Of a stretch of 64,000 nucleotides of DNA, positions 25,788 through 34,569 are shown in pieces. The notes beneath the pieces are model-generated. The model was not told where the DNA came from. It saw nothing but the letters and a program-made list of their open reading frames with translations, and did not search any database. The DNA is taken from the NCBI GenBank assembly GCA_944393695.1, contig CALYAY010000004.1, positions 38,077 through 102,076 on the forward strand. The letters are read 5' to 3'. The DNA comes from an uncultured Alphaproteobacteria bacterium (lineage in GTDB: Bacteria; Pseudomonadota; Alphaproteobacteria; RF32; CAG-239). Made by a program: the position numbers and the translations under genes. Every line of letters begins with the position of its first letter. Within the stretch, counting starts at the first letter, position 1.

Positions 25788-27455
25788 CTAAAGCAACCGG
25801 CTGTTTTCAATCGCCGCTTTCACAAAAGAAACAAAAAGCGGATGCGGCGCAAACGGTTTTGACTTCAGCTCCGGATGAAACTGTACGCCCACAAACCAGG
25901 GATGCTCCGCAATCTCGACAATTTCGGGCAGCTTGCCGTCCGGAGAACGCCCGGTAATGCTCATTCCGCATTTGTTCAGCACCGGTTCATATTTAATGTT
26001 CACTTCATAACGATGACGGTGCCGTTCCGAAATTTTATCACTTCCGTAAATCCCGGCCACCCGGCTTCCCGGCTTAAGCACACAATCATAAGCACCCAGC
26101 CGCATTGTGCCACCCAAATCACCGTCTTTATGTCGGATTTGTTTGGCCCCGTCCTTATCCCACTCGGTCATCAGACCGACAACCGGCTCACAATCCGGCA
26201 TAAATTCCGTCGTCCCGGCATTTTTAACTCCGGCCGCATCGCGCATTGTTTCAATAACCGCCATCTGCATCCCGAAACAAATCCCCAAAAACGGAACCTT
26301 ATGCTCCCGGGCATAACGGATAGCCTTGATTTTTCCTTCCGTTCCCCGCTGTCCGAAACCGCCGGGCACCAGGATTCCGCCCACATCCGACAATTCTGCA
26401 TCGGCATCCTCGCTTTCCAGCTTTTCGGAATCAATCCACTTTATCTTAACCTTATACCCGTTGGCAATTCCGCCATGCACCAAAGCCTCGTTTAACGACT
26501 TATAAGCTTCCAGCAGCTGGGTATATTTTCCGACAACCGCAATTTTAACCGTTCCCTCCGGATTTTTAAGCACATCGACAATATGCTGCCACTTGCTCAA
26601 ATCCGGCTCTTTCACGCTTTGCAGCCCGAAATGCCGGCAAACTGCCGCATCCATTCCCTCATGCGAATAAGCAATCGGAACCTGATAAATGCTGTTCACG
26701 TCAAGAGCGGCAATGACATTTTCTTCCCTGACATTACAAAACTGTGCAATTTTGCGTTTCTCATTTTGCGGAATCTCGATTTGTGAACGACACAAAATCA
26801 TATCCGGCTGAATTCCATATTCCTGCAGCTGCTTGACCGAATGCTGGGTTGGTTTGGTTTTCAGTTCCCCGGCCGCGGCAATATAAGGCAGCAGCGTCAC
26901 ATGAATAAACATTATCCGCTCCCGCCCCAGTTCATAAGCCAGCTGACGAATTGCCTCCAGATACGGCTGCCCTTCAATATCACCGACAGTCCCGCCTATC
27001 TCGCAAAGCACAAAATCCTCATCACTTATATCAGACAGAATAAAATCTTTAATTTCATTTGTCACATGCGGCACAACCTGAATGGTTGCTCCCAGATAAT
27101 CCCCGTGCCGTTCCTTGTCAATCACCCGCTGATAAATAATGCCGGTCGTAACACTGTCGGCACGCTTGGCCGGAACGCCGGAAAAACGCTCATAATGCCC
27201 CAGATCCAAATCGGCTTCTGTTCCGTCATCGGTCACAAACACTTCTCCGTGCTGATATGGGCTCATTGTTCCCGGATCCACATTCAGATAAGGGTCAAGC
27301 TTTCTGAGCCTCACCTTAAACCCTCTCGACTGCAGAATTGAAGCCAGAGAAGCCGAAGCCAGCCCTTTTCCCAAAGATGAAACCACACCTCCCGTAATAA
27401 AAATAAATTTTGCCTTTGCTGATAAAACATAATTAATTTTTTCGTTAATAGTCAT
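25788..27455 (-). CDS. pyrG: CTP synthase
   Basis: Makes CTP from UTP, ATP and glutamine. The N-terminal synthase domain has [21 protein letters not shown] (P-loop), [21 protein letters not shown] and [18 protein letters not shown]. The C-terminal class I glutamine amidotransferase domain has [12 protein letters not shown], the nucleophile in FLGICFGMQ and the His-Glu pair in VQFHPELKS. Length 555 aa is normal, with about 14 extra residues before the usual start; AGGAAGGA stands before the ATG. Third gene of tpiA-secG-pyrG. Confidence 0.98.
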   Translation of the reverse strand: MTINEKINYVLSAKAKFIFITGGVVSSLGKGLASASLASILQSRGFKVRLRKLDPYLNVDPGTMSPYQHGEVFVTDDGTEADLDLGHYERFSGVPAKRADSVTTGIIYQRVIDKERHGDYLGATIQVVPHVTNEIKDFILSDISDEDFVLCEIGGTVGDIEGQPYLEAIRQLAYELGRERIMFIHVTLLPYIAAAGELKTKPTQHSVKQLQEYGIQPDMILCRSQIEIPQNEKRKIAQFCNVREENVIAALDVNSIYQVPIAYSHEGMDAAVCRHFGLQSVKEPDLSKWQHIVDVLKNPEGTVKIAVVGKYTQLLEAYKSLNEALVHGGIANGYKVKIKWIDSEKLESEDADAELSDVGGILVPGGFGQRGTEGKIKAIRYAREHKVPFLGICFGMQMAVIETMRDAAGVKNAGTTEFMPDCEPVVGLMTEWDKDGAKQIRHKDGDLGGTMRLGAYDCVLKPGSRVAGIYGSDKISERHRHRYEVNIKYEPVLNKCGMSITGRSPDGKLPEIVEIAEHPWFVGVQFHPELKSKPFAPHPLFVSFVKAAIENSRLL

Positions 27456-27483
27456 AAGTTCCTTCCTGTTTTTTAAAGTGACA

Positions 27484-27512
27484 AAGGCACCTTCAGAAAA
27501 GGTGCCTTGTTA
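27484..27512 (-). terminator. Hairpin between secG and pyrG
   Basis: AAGGCACCTT-TTCT-GAAGGTGCCTT gives a 10-bp stem 20 bases after secG on the minus strand, with only a short mixed T tail. It may partly terminate secG transcripts before pyrG. Confidence 0.65.
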
Positions 27513-27531
27513 TGTAAAGTTCTTTGCTTCA

Positions 27532-27861
27532 TTATTTTTCCGCTGTCGGAACCGCCGGAACATCGGGAACAGCCGGAGCACTTTGCTCAGCAGCCGGAGC
27601 TTCTTCAATGATTGACCCTGTTTTTCTCTCCGCATTTTTATAATAGATTGAAAGAGAAATACTGGTAATAAAGAAAAGCGTTGCCAAAATAGCCGTCGTT
27701 CTGGTAAGAAAGTTTCCGGTACCGCGGGCACTGAGAAAACTTGAAGCCCCGCTGCCGCCGCCCAAACCGTCAAGCGCACCGCCTTCCGAACGCTGCATCA
27801 AAATAAAACAGACCAAAAAGATGGCTATCAACAAATGAAGAACAAGTAAAACCGTTTCCAT
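27532..27861 (-). CDS. secG: Preprotein translocase subunit SecG
   Basis: A two-helix subunit of the SecYEG channel. The first helix (VLLVLHLLIAIFLVCFILMQRSEGGALDGLGGG) leads into the family's QRSEGG loop and SGASSFLSARGTGNFLTRTTA, then the second helix (ILATLFFITSISLSIYY). The C-terminal tail is rich in Ala, Pro and Glu (EEAPAAEQSAPAVPDVPAVP), common in alphaproteobacterial SecG. AAAGGAAAA precedes the ATG. Confidence 0.94.
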   Translation of the reverse strand: METVLLVLHLLIAIFLVCFILMQRSEGGALDGLGGGSGASSFLSARGTGNFLTRTTAILATLFFITSISLSIYYKNAERKTGSIIEEAPAAEQSAPAVPDVPAVPTAEK

Positions 27862-27881
27862 AAAACTTTTCCTTTACAAAA

Positions 27882-28646
27882 TTAGCATTTGCAGGCATTT
27901 TTCGCAATGCCGATAAAATCTTCAACCTTAAGGCTGGCCCCGCCGATTAAGGCACCGTCCACATCATCAAGCGACAATAATTCTGCCGCATTAGACGGCT
28001 TCACCGACCCGCCGTACAAAATGCGCATACGATTGGCGTTTGACTTTCCGAGCTTACGGGCCAGGGTCTTGCGGATAGCCGCATGAATTTCCGCCACATC
28101 CTTGGTCGTCGGAACTTTCCCTGTACCGATAGCCCAAACCGGTTCATAAGCAATCACCGTATTCTGATAAGTGGCCGATTCCGGAACAGAATCAAGTATC
28201 TGCTTGGTACATACCTCAACCGCCCGTCCGGCATCCCGCTCATTCAGAGTTTCGCCCACACAAATAATGGCTTTCAGTTCATTTCGGTAAGCCGATTGAG
28301 CCTTAACGTTAATCAGTTCGCTGGTTTCTCCGTGGTTAGCCCGGCGCTCCGAATGCCCCAAAATAACATACTGACAGCCGATATCTTTCAACATGGCCGG
28401 ACTGATATCACCGGTATGAGCGCCCTTATCGGCAAAATGACAATCCTGAGCACCCAAAGCAACTTTTGCACCCCGCAATGACTTCTTCACCGTGGTCAGC
28501 AGGGTAAAAGGCGGACAAACCAGAAATTCACAGGGAAGCTTTCCCATTTTCTTAACTTCTCCGGCAATTCCCTTGGCCAAATCGGCACCCTCGGCCAACA
28601 GCCCGTTCATCTTCCAGTTTCCGGCAATAAGCAGTTTTCTAACCAT
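27882..28646 (-). CDS. tpiA: Triose-phosphate isomerase
   Basis: Interconverts dihydroxyacetone phosphate and glyceraldehyde 3-phosphate. Catalytic residues are in GNWKMNG (Lys), ILGHSERR (His) and AYEPVWAIGTGK (Glu), and the phosphate loop is ILYGGSVKPSNAAELL. Length 254 aa is normal. AGGTAAAAAT precedes the ATG. It heads the tpiA-secG-pyrG group and is divergent from the ppiD-like gene across 186 bases. Confidence 0.98.
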   Translation of the reverse strand: MVRKLLIAGNWKMNGLLAEGADLAKGIAGEVKKMGKLPCEFLVCPPFTLLTTVKKSLRGAKVALGAQDCHFADKGAHTGDISPAMLKDIGCQYVILGHSERRANHGETSELINVKAQSAYRNELKAIICVGETLNERDAGRAVEVCTKQILDSVPESATYQNTVIAYEPVWAIGTGKVPTTKDVAEIHAAIRKTLARKLGKSNANRMRILYGGSVKPSNAAELLSLDDVDGALIGGASLKVEDFIGIAKNACKC

Positions 28647-28832
28647 ATTTTTACCTCATGAATACATACTATAATTTATGATTGTGATTTTTATCACAAG
28701 ATTTTTTTATTTTCCAGCAAAAAAATACGCTTATTATATATTTATTGTTGAAGCTTGCTTAAATTCTGTTGAAGCCCGCAATTTTTTATACTACATTCTA
28801 ACCAACGTTAATTGAATTTCTAACAGGATTTT

Positions 28833-30704
28833 ATGGCCATGATGAGCAAAATCAGAAAAATGCAGGATACCTGGGTAGCCAAAAGCATTTTCATTCTTAC
28901 CGCATTAAGTTTTATGTCTTTGTTCGGAATTTCCGGATATATCAGCAGTGCCGGACAAAACCGGACCGTCATAAAAGTAAACGATATTGAAATTTCTCAG
29001 GGCGAATTTTCATATCTTTACGACAAAGAACTGAGCAACGTCAAAAAAATGTTTAACGGCAATATCGAAATGACTGATAGTATCCGCAACACCCTGCTGC
29101 TCGGTCTGGTTCAGCGTGAAGTCGCCAATGCCGTCATCGCCACCGCCGCCGATAAATACGATATTGTTATCGGCAACGACCTTATCCGGAAAATCATCTA
29201 TTCACAACAGGATTTCATGGGGGCCGACGGCAAATTTGACATCAACCGCTTCAAAATGATGCTCTCGGCCATGAACTGGAGCGAACAAGACTATATCAAC
29301 GCCCTTCGCTCTGACTTACAGTTGCAAATGCTGGTTCAAAACCCTGCCGCCCGCATAAACGTGCCTGATTTTATGCTTCCCTGGCTCGGAAAAATCGAAA
29401 ACCAGAAACGAATTTTCTCTTACATTCGCATTTCTCCGGAAAAACAAAAGCTTGACCGCGAAATGTCAAACGAAGAGCTTCAGCAGTATTATGCCGACTT
29501 TGGTGAGAACTTCATGACCCCGGAAAAACGCGACGCCTCTTACATCACATTGTCCATGCAGGACATTTCCGGTGCCTACACCCCATCCGAAGCCGAAATT
29601 GACGCTTATTACAAAGAAAACATCAGCCGCTTCGAAATCCCCGAAAAAAAAACCGTCCTGCAAATGGTTTTTGACAGCAAAGAAAAAGCTGATGAAGCTG
29701 TCAAAGAACTCAAAAGCGGCAATGATTTTTATGCCGTAGCACAAAAACTGGCCGGACAAAACAAACAAGACACCGAACTCGGCTCCGTTTCCAAAGACAT
29801 GTTGATTGCCGAAATTGCCGATGATGTTTTTGAAGCCCCGGTCAACGGCCTGGCCGGCCCGGTCAAATCCGAATTCGGCTGGCACCTTATCAAGGTAACA
29901 GCTGTCACCCCGGCTCAAAAAACCGACAAATCCGTTGCCAGACAGCAGATTATCGCCGAAATCAGAAAAGAAAAAGCTTATGACCAGGCTTACGAGCTCA
30001 CTTCCGAACTGGAAGACAAAATCGGCGCCGGCAGCTCACTGGAAGCACTTGCCTCCGAACTCAAAACCCAGGTTCACAAAGTCACCGGTCTGACCGAAGA
30101 CGGAAAATCCGCTTCCGGCAAGGCTCCACTGCCGACTGAAATCACCGACGCCGTCTTTTCTTACAATGTCGGAGAAATCAGCCAGGTTATAGAAATCGAA
30201 ACCGGTCTGGCAATCATCCGTCCGGATAAAATTGACGAAACGCACATGCAGAGCTTAGAGGCCCTGAAACCCCAATTAACCAAAATTTGGGCAGCAAATG
30301 AGCGTGACGCCATTACCCAGGAGCTGGTAAATGACATTATGAATGATTTGGAAAACGGTGAAAAAATCACCGACAGCGCCAAAAGATTCAAACAAAGCGT
30401 CATCACCACCCGTCCGCTCGGAAAGACTGAAAGTTTTGAGGCCCTGCCCTCCTCCCAGATGGAAACCCTGTTCCGGGAAAACGCAGAAACCCCGAAACTG
30501 ATTGACTATGACGGAGACAAAATCATTGCCGTAACCACCAAAGTGGTTGAAGACAATCATCAGCTCAGCGACTCGGAAAAAGCCGACATCCGCAACAAAT
30601 TCCGCCGTGAATTTGACAGCGAAATCTCCGAACAGCTGATTAATAGTTACAGCAGTGACTATGATGTCCGCATCAAATATAAATTATTAGGCCTGGCAGA
30701 CTAA
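28833..30704 (+). CDS. ppiD: PpiD-like periplasmic chaperone / peptidyl-prolyl isomerase (SurA N domain)
   Basis: An inner-membrane-anchored periplasmic folding factor. One N-terminal transmembrane helix (KSIFILTALSFMSLFGISGY) follows a short cytoplasmic stretch. A SurA-N-like helical domain (about 45-200) begins with INDIEISQGEFSYLYDKEL-type sequence. A parvulin domain (about 270-350) has EIPEKKTVLQMVF, GNDFYAVAQKLAGQ, ELGSVSKDMLIAEIADDVF and GPVKSEFGWHLIKV. A second helical region closes the protein. Length 623 aa fits PpiD. Closed by a strong terminator. Confidence 0.93.
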   Translation: MAMMSKIRKMQDTWVAKSIFILTALSFMSLFGISGYISSAGQNRTVIKVNDIEISQGEFSYLYDKELSNVKKMFNGNIEMTDSIRNTLLLGLVQREVANAVIATAADKYDIVIGNDLIRKIIYSQQDFMGADGKFDINRFKMMLSAMNWSEQDYINALRSDLQLQMLVQNPAARINVPDFMLPWLGKIENQKRIFSYIRISPEKQKLDREMSNEELQQYYADFGENFMTPEKRDASYITLSMQDISGAYTPSEAEIDAYYKENISRFEIPEKKTVLQMVFDSKEKADEAVKELKSGNDFYAVAQKLAGQNKQDTELGSVSKDMLIAEIADDVFEAPVNGLAGPVKSEFGWHLIKVTAVTPAQKTDKSVARQQIIAEIRKEKAYDQAYELTSELEDKIGAGSSLEALASELKTQVHKVTGLTEDGKSASGKAPLPTEITDAVFSYNVGEISQVIEIETGLAIIRPDKIDETHMQSLEALKPQLTKIWAANERDAITQELVNDIMNDLENGEKITDSAKRFKQSVITTRPLGKTESFEALPSSQMETLFRENAETPKLIDYDGDKIIAVTTKVVEDNHQLSDSEKADIRNKFRREFDSEISEQLINSYSSDYDVRIKYKLLGLAD

Positions 30705-30720
30705 ACCCTGCCGCCTTCTT

Positions 30721-30753
30721 CCCCGAAAGCCCAACCGCTTTCGGGGATTTTTT
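30721..30753 (+). terminator. Terminator of ppiD
   Basis: A perfect 10-bp stem CCCCGAAAGC/GCTTTCGGGG followed by A and six T, starting 16 bases after the stop codon. Confidence 0.95.
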
Positions 30754-30859
30754 ACTCCGATTCTCTCCTCTTCTCCCTCTTTCTTATGCCTCCCCGACTA
30801 CCTTCTTTACACCATCCTCTCAGCTCTTCTGCCCACTCCTTTTTCTTCCCTCTCCCTTG

Positions 30860-31695
30860 AAGGGGATAATAAAAAAAACTGTCATCCCTCGTTAAACCAA
30901 CCACCCTCCCCCCTATAGTTATAGAGGGAGTAGGAGGGGGTATGGCAATGTCATCCCTCGTTCAGCGCCAGTCTGAACGTCAAGGGATCTTCCTTATTGC
31001 TCTCTCCCCTTTCAAAAGGGGAGCCGGAGGGGTCAAATACCAGCCTTACATCCTCTCCCTTACCCGCCCTATCTCCTGTCATTCCCGGCTTGACCGGGAA
31101 TCCAGGTCAAATAAAGTTGCTTTATACCCTCCCCCTAAAACATTAGACACCATATTTCCCCGCCCTAAAAACTTAGGCCTCTTTATATTCCCCCTCCCTA
31201 AAGACTTAGGGAGGGAAAGGGAGGGTTTCATATTCAAATAAAAAACTGTCATCCCTCGTTCAGCGCCAGTCTGAACGTCAAGGGATCTTCCTTATTGCTC
31301 TCTCCCCTTTCAAAAGGGGAGCCGGTGGGGTCAAATATCAGCCTTACCTTTTCCCTGTCTGCTCTCTTCCTGGCATACTCTAATTTCGCCTCTTTGTCAT
31401 ACTCCGTCTCCTCCTCTTTGTCATACTCCGGCTTGGAGTCGATAGTTGCTAAGAACAAGCCGAAAGCGTAGTTCGAAGCTTACGAGACGAAAGGGGCCCA
31501 TTACTCTGTAATGGGAATTTACACCGGAGTATCCAGCTCAAAAAATAATCCTAATATCCTCCCCCCTGAAATCTCCCCGTATTCTTCCCTCTCCCTTGAG
31601 GGGAGAGGGTCAGGGTGAGGGTGAAAAAATTTCCTTACATCCTCCCCCTAAAATATTAGGGGGAGCAAGAGGGGGTTTTAAAACCTCGTCCATTT
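30860..31695. repeat. Mosaic of palindromic repeats upstream of Cys-rich locus 1
   Basis: No gene is supportable between 30754 and 31788. The stretch is built of short inverted repeats. Element B (about 95 bp) is nearly whole at 30949-31048 and 31246-31347, and its first 24 bases recur at 30873-30897: it contains CGTTCAG...CTGAACG nested in ATCCCT...AGGGAT, then CCCCTTTC-AAAAGGGG. Element A (CCTCCCTAAAGACTTAGGGAGG) is at 31190-31215. Element D (ATTCCCGG...CCGGGAAT) is at 31079-31112, and at 31419-31534 with about 80 extra bases in its loop. Element C (CCCCCTAAAATATTAGGGGG) is at 31646-31669. Open frames across them are chance readings of repeats. Confidence 0.88.
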
Positions 31696-31721
31696 TCCCG
31701 TCATTATATTTAAAATATACA

Positions 31722-31750
31722 TTGATTATTTGCGAAATATCTGTTATCAT
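31722..31750 (+). promoter_or_regulatory. Sigma-70-type promoter of Cys-rich locus 1
   Basis: TTGATT, a 17-base spacer, TATCAT, then an untranslated leader AAGATTCGTGAAGACAACAA and the ribosome site AAAGGTGAT before ATGATG. The same architecture and leader recur at the other three Cys-rich loci, which supports it by conservation among paralogs. Confidence 0.75.
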
Positions 31751-31788
31751 AAGATTCGTGAAGACAACAACAAGACAAAGGTGATATT

Positions 31789-32931
31789 ATGATGAAATTA
31801 TCCAAAGCATTAATGCTGTCCGTTTCCGGACTGATGTTTATGTCCGGCGGCAGTTTGGCTTCAATTCATAATTTAACATCTTTCAACTCTCCGGGTGCAG
31901 TTACATTTGTCCACACACCTTATACACACACCTCTCATCCGGAAGAGATGTTGTTGTCTTCTGCCTTTTATCCTCTCCCTGAAAACTCAGGCCCCTCTAT
32001 ATTCCCCCTCCCTAAAGACTTAGGGAGGGGTTGGGGAGGGTTTCACAATACCCCTCACATCCAACTCACCTCCGTGTGTTTCGTCACCGACACCAATGAC
32101 TGCTCCGGTAATGAGTTTTCCGGTAATAATGCCGATGATGACGGGCATGGGGCTCCCGGCGGCCCCGGAGACGGTGATGACTACGACCTCGACAATGCCG
32201 AACGCTGTCGTCAGGAAGGATATAACCAGACATCCTGTCCCGAAGGTCAGGAACCTTCCAACACCTGCCCCTACGACAGCAATTATTTTGAAGAATGTGT
32301 CTCCTCCTGTCCGAACAATTACGTCACCTGTGAAGTTCCCTATTACGGGGTTGGTGAGGCTTGTAACGGTAAATATGCCTCTTGTGAAAAAGACACCGAG
32401 CGCGCCTGTCAGGAACTTAATCCCGGTTATGTTGACGAATGCGGCACCGGCCAGCAACTCAGCTCCGACAGATGTTCTTATGACAGTTTGTACGGTACCT
32501 GTTGCAACACTTGTGAGGGCTATGACAACACCAGTATCCCCGAGGGCTATGTTCAGGACGGGGAGGCTTGTCTGGACTGCGACGGCAAGACCAAATACAA
32601 AATCAAACCCAATCCCTGTGACGGATTTATGGACTGCGGCTCCATGGGCCCCGAAGCCGGAGCAAAGACTTGCCTGTCGGGGACAACCACGATGTATGAC
32701 AACTGCAAAGCTTGTCCGAACTTGGGAGAACACACGACCTGCCCGAGTTGCACTATATGCCAGTATGAAGAATGTTCGGGATTATGGTATGCCACCGGCT
32801 GTGCGACGAATTGTACCAACTATTGTAATCCCCCGACAACCGATTGCCAGGCTCTGGGATACAAACGCGACACCTGCACCGGCCGCGCCCTGAAATGCCC
32901 TTACGACAGCGCCTATGTGCTGTGTCTTTAA
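31789..32931 (+). CDS. Exported cysteine-rich modular protein, copy 1
   Basis: A 380-residue protein with a signal peptide (MMKLSKALMLSVSGLMFMSGG), a Ser/Thr/His N-terminal region, a variable insert, an acidic Gly/Asp stretch (GNNADDDGHGAPGGPGDGDDYDLDNAE is the core) and then a Cys-dense remainder. The Cys modules are of the type C-x3-GY-x2-TSCP and CPYDSxYxxC, repeated to the last module (DCQALGYKRDTCTG...LKCPYDSAYVLCL). The spacing suggests many disulphides in an extracellular or periplasmic protein. No known family or function is claimed. Residues of roughly 60-90 are encoded by palindromic repeat DNA. Followed 21 bases later by the smaller Cys-rich gene at 32953, probably one operon. Confidence 0.8.
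   Translation: MMKLSKALMLSVSGLMFMSGGSLASIHNLTSFNSPGAVTFVHTPYTHTSHPEEMLLSSAFYPLPENSGPSIFPLPKDLGRGWGGFHNTPHIQLTSVCFVTDTNDCSGNEFSGNNADDDGHGAPGGPGDGDDYDLDNAERCRQEGYNQTSCPEGQEPSNTCPYDSNYFEECVSSCPNNYVTCEVPYYGVGEACNGKYASCEKDTERACQELNPGYVDECGTGQQLSSDRCSYDSLYGTCCNTCEGYDNTSIPEGYVQDGEACLDCDGKTKYKIKPNPCDGFMDCGSMGPEAGAKTCLSGTTTMYDNCKACPNLGEHTTCPSCTICQYEECSGLWYATGCATNCTNYCNPPTTDCQALGYKRDTCTGRALKCPYDSAYVLCL
31968..32052. repeat. Palindromic elements inserted in frame in Cys-rich protein 1
   Basis: Two element-A palindromes, CTCCCTGAAAACTCAGG (truncated right arm) and CCCCTCCCTAAAGACTTAGG continuing GGAGGGG, followed by the TTGGGGAGGGTTTCA tail seen in intergenic copies. They are read as YPLPENSGPSIFPLPKDLG and GWGGFHN without breaking the frame. 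Confidence 0.88.
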
Positions 32932-32952
32932 GAACAAAAAAGGAGAAAGAAA

Positions 32953-33879
32953 ATGAGAAACATCACGTTATTGACAGGCACAATGCTGTTCTTGCCCATG
33001 ACCGCCACGGCGCAAAGCATAAACTGCACACCCTCTCCGGACTGTGCCTCCCTTGGTTATACCGAAACTTCCTGCCCCGACGGCACCGGAGTTAAATGTC
33101 CCTGGGGTAATACCTGGTTCTGTACGAAAGAAAAATGCGACACTTCTTATCAATATACCTGCTCTGGCACCGGCTATGCCGGCGGCTCCGGCGAAACCTG
33201 CAACGGAAAATATAAATCCTGCACCTGCGCCGACGGCTATGAATGGAAAGACGGAGCCTGCCAGAAGAAACCTGCAGAACAAGCTGAATGGGGAAAATGC
33301 AATGGTTATGCCCAAAACTGCAACATCGGCGATATTCTGTATAGCGACGGAACCTGCAGCCCTCAAAAGATTTCCGACAAAACTCCCATCGCCGTCGTCG
33401 TCTACAAAAGCTCCGACGGCAATTGTGGACAAGCTATGGCGTTGAATAGTGTTGGTAAAAAATATATTTGGTCAAGTGAGTATGTTGACTTGAGGTTAAA
33501 TAACTTTACAACGGAGCAAGCGGCGTCCACTGACTATCAAAGCTGTACGAACACAGTTATTATAACGGCTGCAGGTAATAAGAGTAAATATCCTGCCACC
33601 TGGGCAGCACACGAATATAAGACAGAGAGAACAGAACCAGGTGACTGGTGCTTACCGGCAGGTGGTATCATGATGAGTATTAAAAACAATATGTCAACCA
33701 TTAACAATGGATTTAATCTTATCGGTGGTGCACAGATTGAAACAACTTCTTATTGGTCGTCTTCCGAGCACAATAGCAGCGAAGCGTGGTACTCGAGTTT
33801 CAGCCGCGACTACGGGTTGTACACCGGCGGCTACCATAAGAATGCCGGCCTCGAAGTCCGCCCCGTCCTTGAGTTCTGA
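32953..33879 (+). CDS. Cys-rich protein with C-type-lectin/DUF1566-like C-terminus, candidate DGR target
   Basis: 308 residues: a signal peptide (to about TATAQS), a Cys-rich module shared with the 46976 gene (CTPSPDCASLGYTETSCPDG, then CPWGNTWFC), an EGF-like Cys stretch, and from about residue 130 a domain of the DUF1566/formylglycine-enzyme-like C-type lectin type: GDWCLPAGGIMMSI, then TTSYWSSSEHNSSEAWYSSF and VRPVLEF at the very end. WSSSE...aW...VRPVL ends are typical of DGR-diversified proteins. Codons 33769-33855 are mostly NNC, unlike the AT-rich region 33430-33750 just before. GGAGAAAGAAA precedes the ATG. It is second in the locus, probably co-transcribed with the gene at 31789. Binding target unknown. 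Confidence 0.75.
   Translation: MRNITLLTGTMLFLPMTATAQSINCTPSPDCASLGYTETSCPDGTGVKCPWGNTWFCTKEKCDTSYQYTCSGTGYAGGSGETCNGKYKSCTCADGYEWKDGACQKKPAEQAEWGKCNGYAQNCNIGDILYSDGTCSPQKISDKTPIAVVVYKSSDGNCGQAMALNSVGKKYIWSSEYVDLRLNNFTTEQAASTDYQSCTNTVIITAAGNKSKYPATWAAHEYKTERTEPGDWCLPAGGIMMSIKNNMSTINNGFNLIGGAQIETTSYWSSSEHNSSEAWYSSFSRDYGLYTGGYHKNAGLEVRPVLEF
33751..33879 (+). other. Candidate variable region of a diversity-generating retroelement
   Basis: From TATTGGTCG to the stop codon. In the 29 codons 33769-33855, 23 end in G or C and 17 end in C, and the encoded residues are the Ser, Asn, Tyr, Gly, His, Arg, Asp mix produced when AAC/AAT-type codons are randomised at A. The flanks (YWSSSE and VRPVLEF) are the invariant framework of such regions. 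No reverse transcriptase or A-rich template is in this window, so the call is tentative. Confidence 0.5.
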
Positions 33880-34569
33880 TTAAAACTCCACATCCGGTTC
33901 CACACCGTAACCACGGAGGATTTCAAACAATTCGGCCAGATAGATTTTTTCTTCATAATGGATAACCCCGTCGGAGGCACTGATTTTCACCGCCTCCCGG
34001 GCCAGCCGGTCCAGCCTCTCTGCCGGAGTGCCGGCCAGCTTTTCCATATCGCGGTAAAAATCACCAATCCCCGGCGCCAGCGACCGCACATAAGCTTCTG
34101 CATACTGCTCACTGAGTTCAGCCGGCAGTTTATATTGACCGATATAATCCAGAATAACTTTGATTTTAACATGTTCCAGCCCCGGATCGAGCAGACTGAA
34201 AAACACCAAAACCTCAATTTCCGGCCGGATATCCTCCAAAAAACGATAATTTTTCTCAATCTTTTCCGTTTTAGTTTCCAGAGTCTGCTTGCGCCGCTCC
34301 GACTGCACCTGCTCAAACTCCGCAATAAACCTCTTGATATTCTTATAATACCGCCCGGTGCTCAAATCATATATATCATGAAAATATTTGGCATCCAAAA
34401 CCTTGGTCTTTCCGGTGGCATAAAAATAAACATTGAGATAATCTTCCCTGCCCTTGGCCCAGACATTGCGAACCGCAATTTTCTCCTCATGCAGCTCATT
34501 GTTAAACAAAATATTGGCCACCAGATTATAAAACGCCAACGGGCAGGATGTCATCATCTCCTCAGTCAT
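33880..34569 (-). CDS. TerB-like protein coupled to mfd
   Basis: 229 residues, no signal peptide. The C-terminal EAVKISASDGVIHYEEKIYLAELFEIL fits the TerB/DjlA-type helical repeat (KxAxADGxIxxxE), and EVLVFFSLLDPGLEHVKIKVILDYI may be a preceding degenerate repeat. The middle is helical and charged (RFIAEFEQVQSERRKQTLETKTEKIEKNYRF), probably coiled coil. The ATG overlaps the mfd stop (ATGA), indicating translational coupling. Its stop is at the base after the stop codon of the convergent candidate DGR gene. Function unknown; the TerB resemblance is an inference from the acidic motif. Confidence 0.6.
   Translation of the reverse strand: MTEEMMTSCPLAFYNLVANILFNNELHEEKIAVRNVWAKGREDYLNVYFYATGKTKVLDAKYFHDIYDLSTGRYYKNIKRFIAEFEQVQSERRKQTLETKTEKIEKNYRFLEDIRPEIEVLVFFSLLDPGLEHVKIKVILDYIGQYKLPAELSEQYAEAYVRSLAPGIGDFYRDMEKLAGTPAERLDRLAREAVKISASDGVIHYEEKIYLAELFEILRGYGVEPDVEF

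Noticed and set aside
30942..31241. Open frame of about 99 codons in the repeat mosaic
   Set aside because: It is a reading through elements B, D and A; the same peptides recur wherever the repeats recur, there is no ribosome site, and the composition is that of the palindromes. The same applies to frames at 45541-45891, 52761-53123 and 62547-62810.
30860..31695. CRISPR array
   Set aside because: Repeats are of several unrelated kinds, irregularly spaced and palindromic, with no constant spacer length and no cas genes.
32020..32733. Val/Thr/Gly-rich 237-codon frame antisense to Cys-rich gene 1
   Set aside because: Mirror of Cys/Asp/Asn codons; similar antisense frames occur at 46163-46618. 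No start signals.
32953..33879. Whole DGR in the window
   Set aside because: No reverse transcriptase with a YxDD-type motif, no accessory Avd-like protein and no A-rich template copy were found on either strand here; only the candidate target is present.
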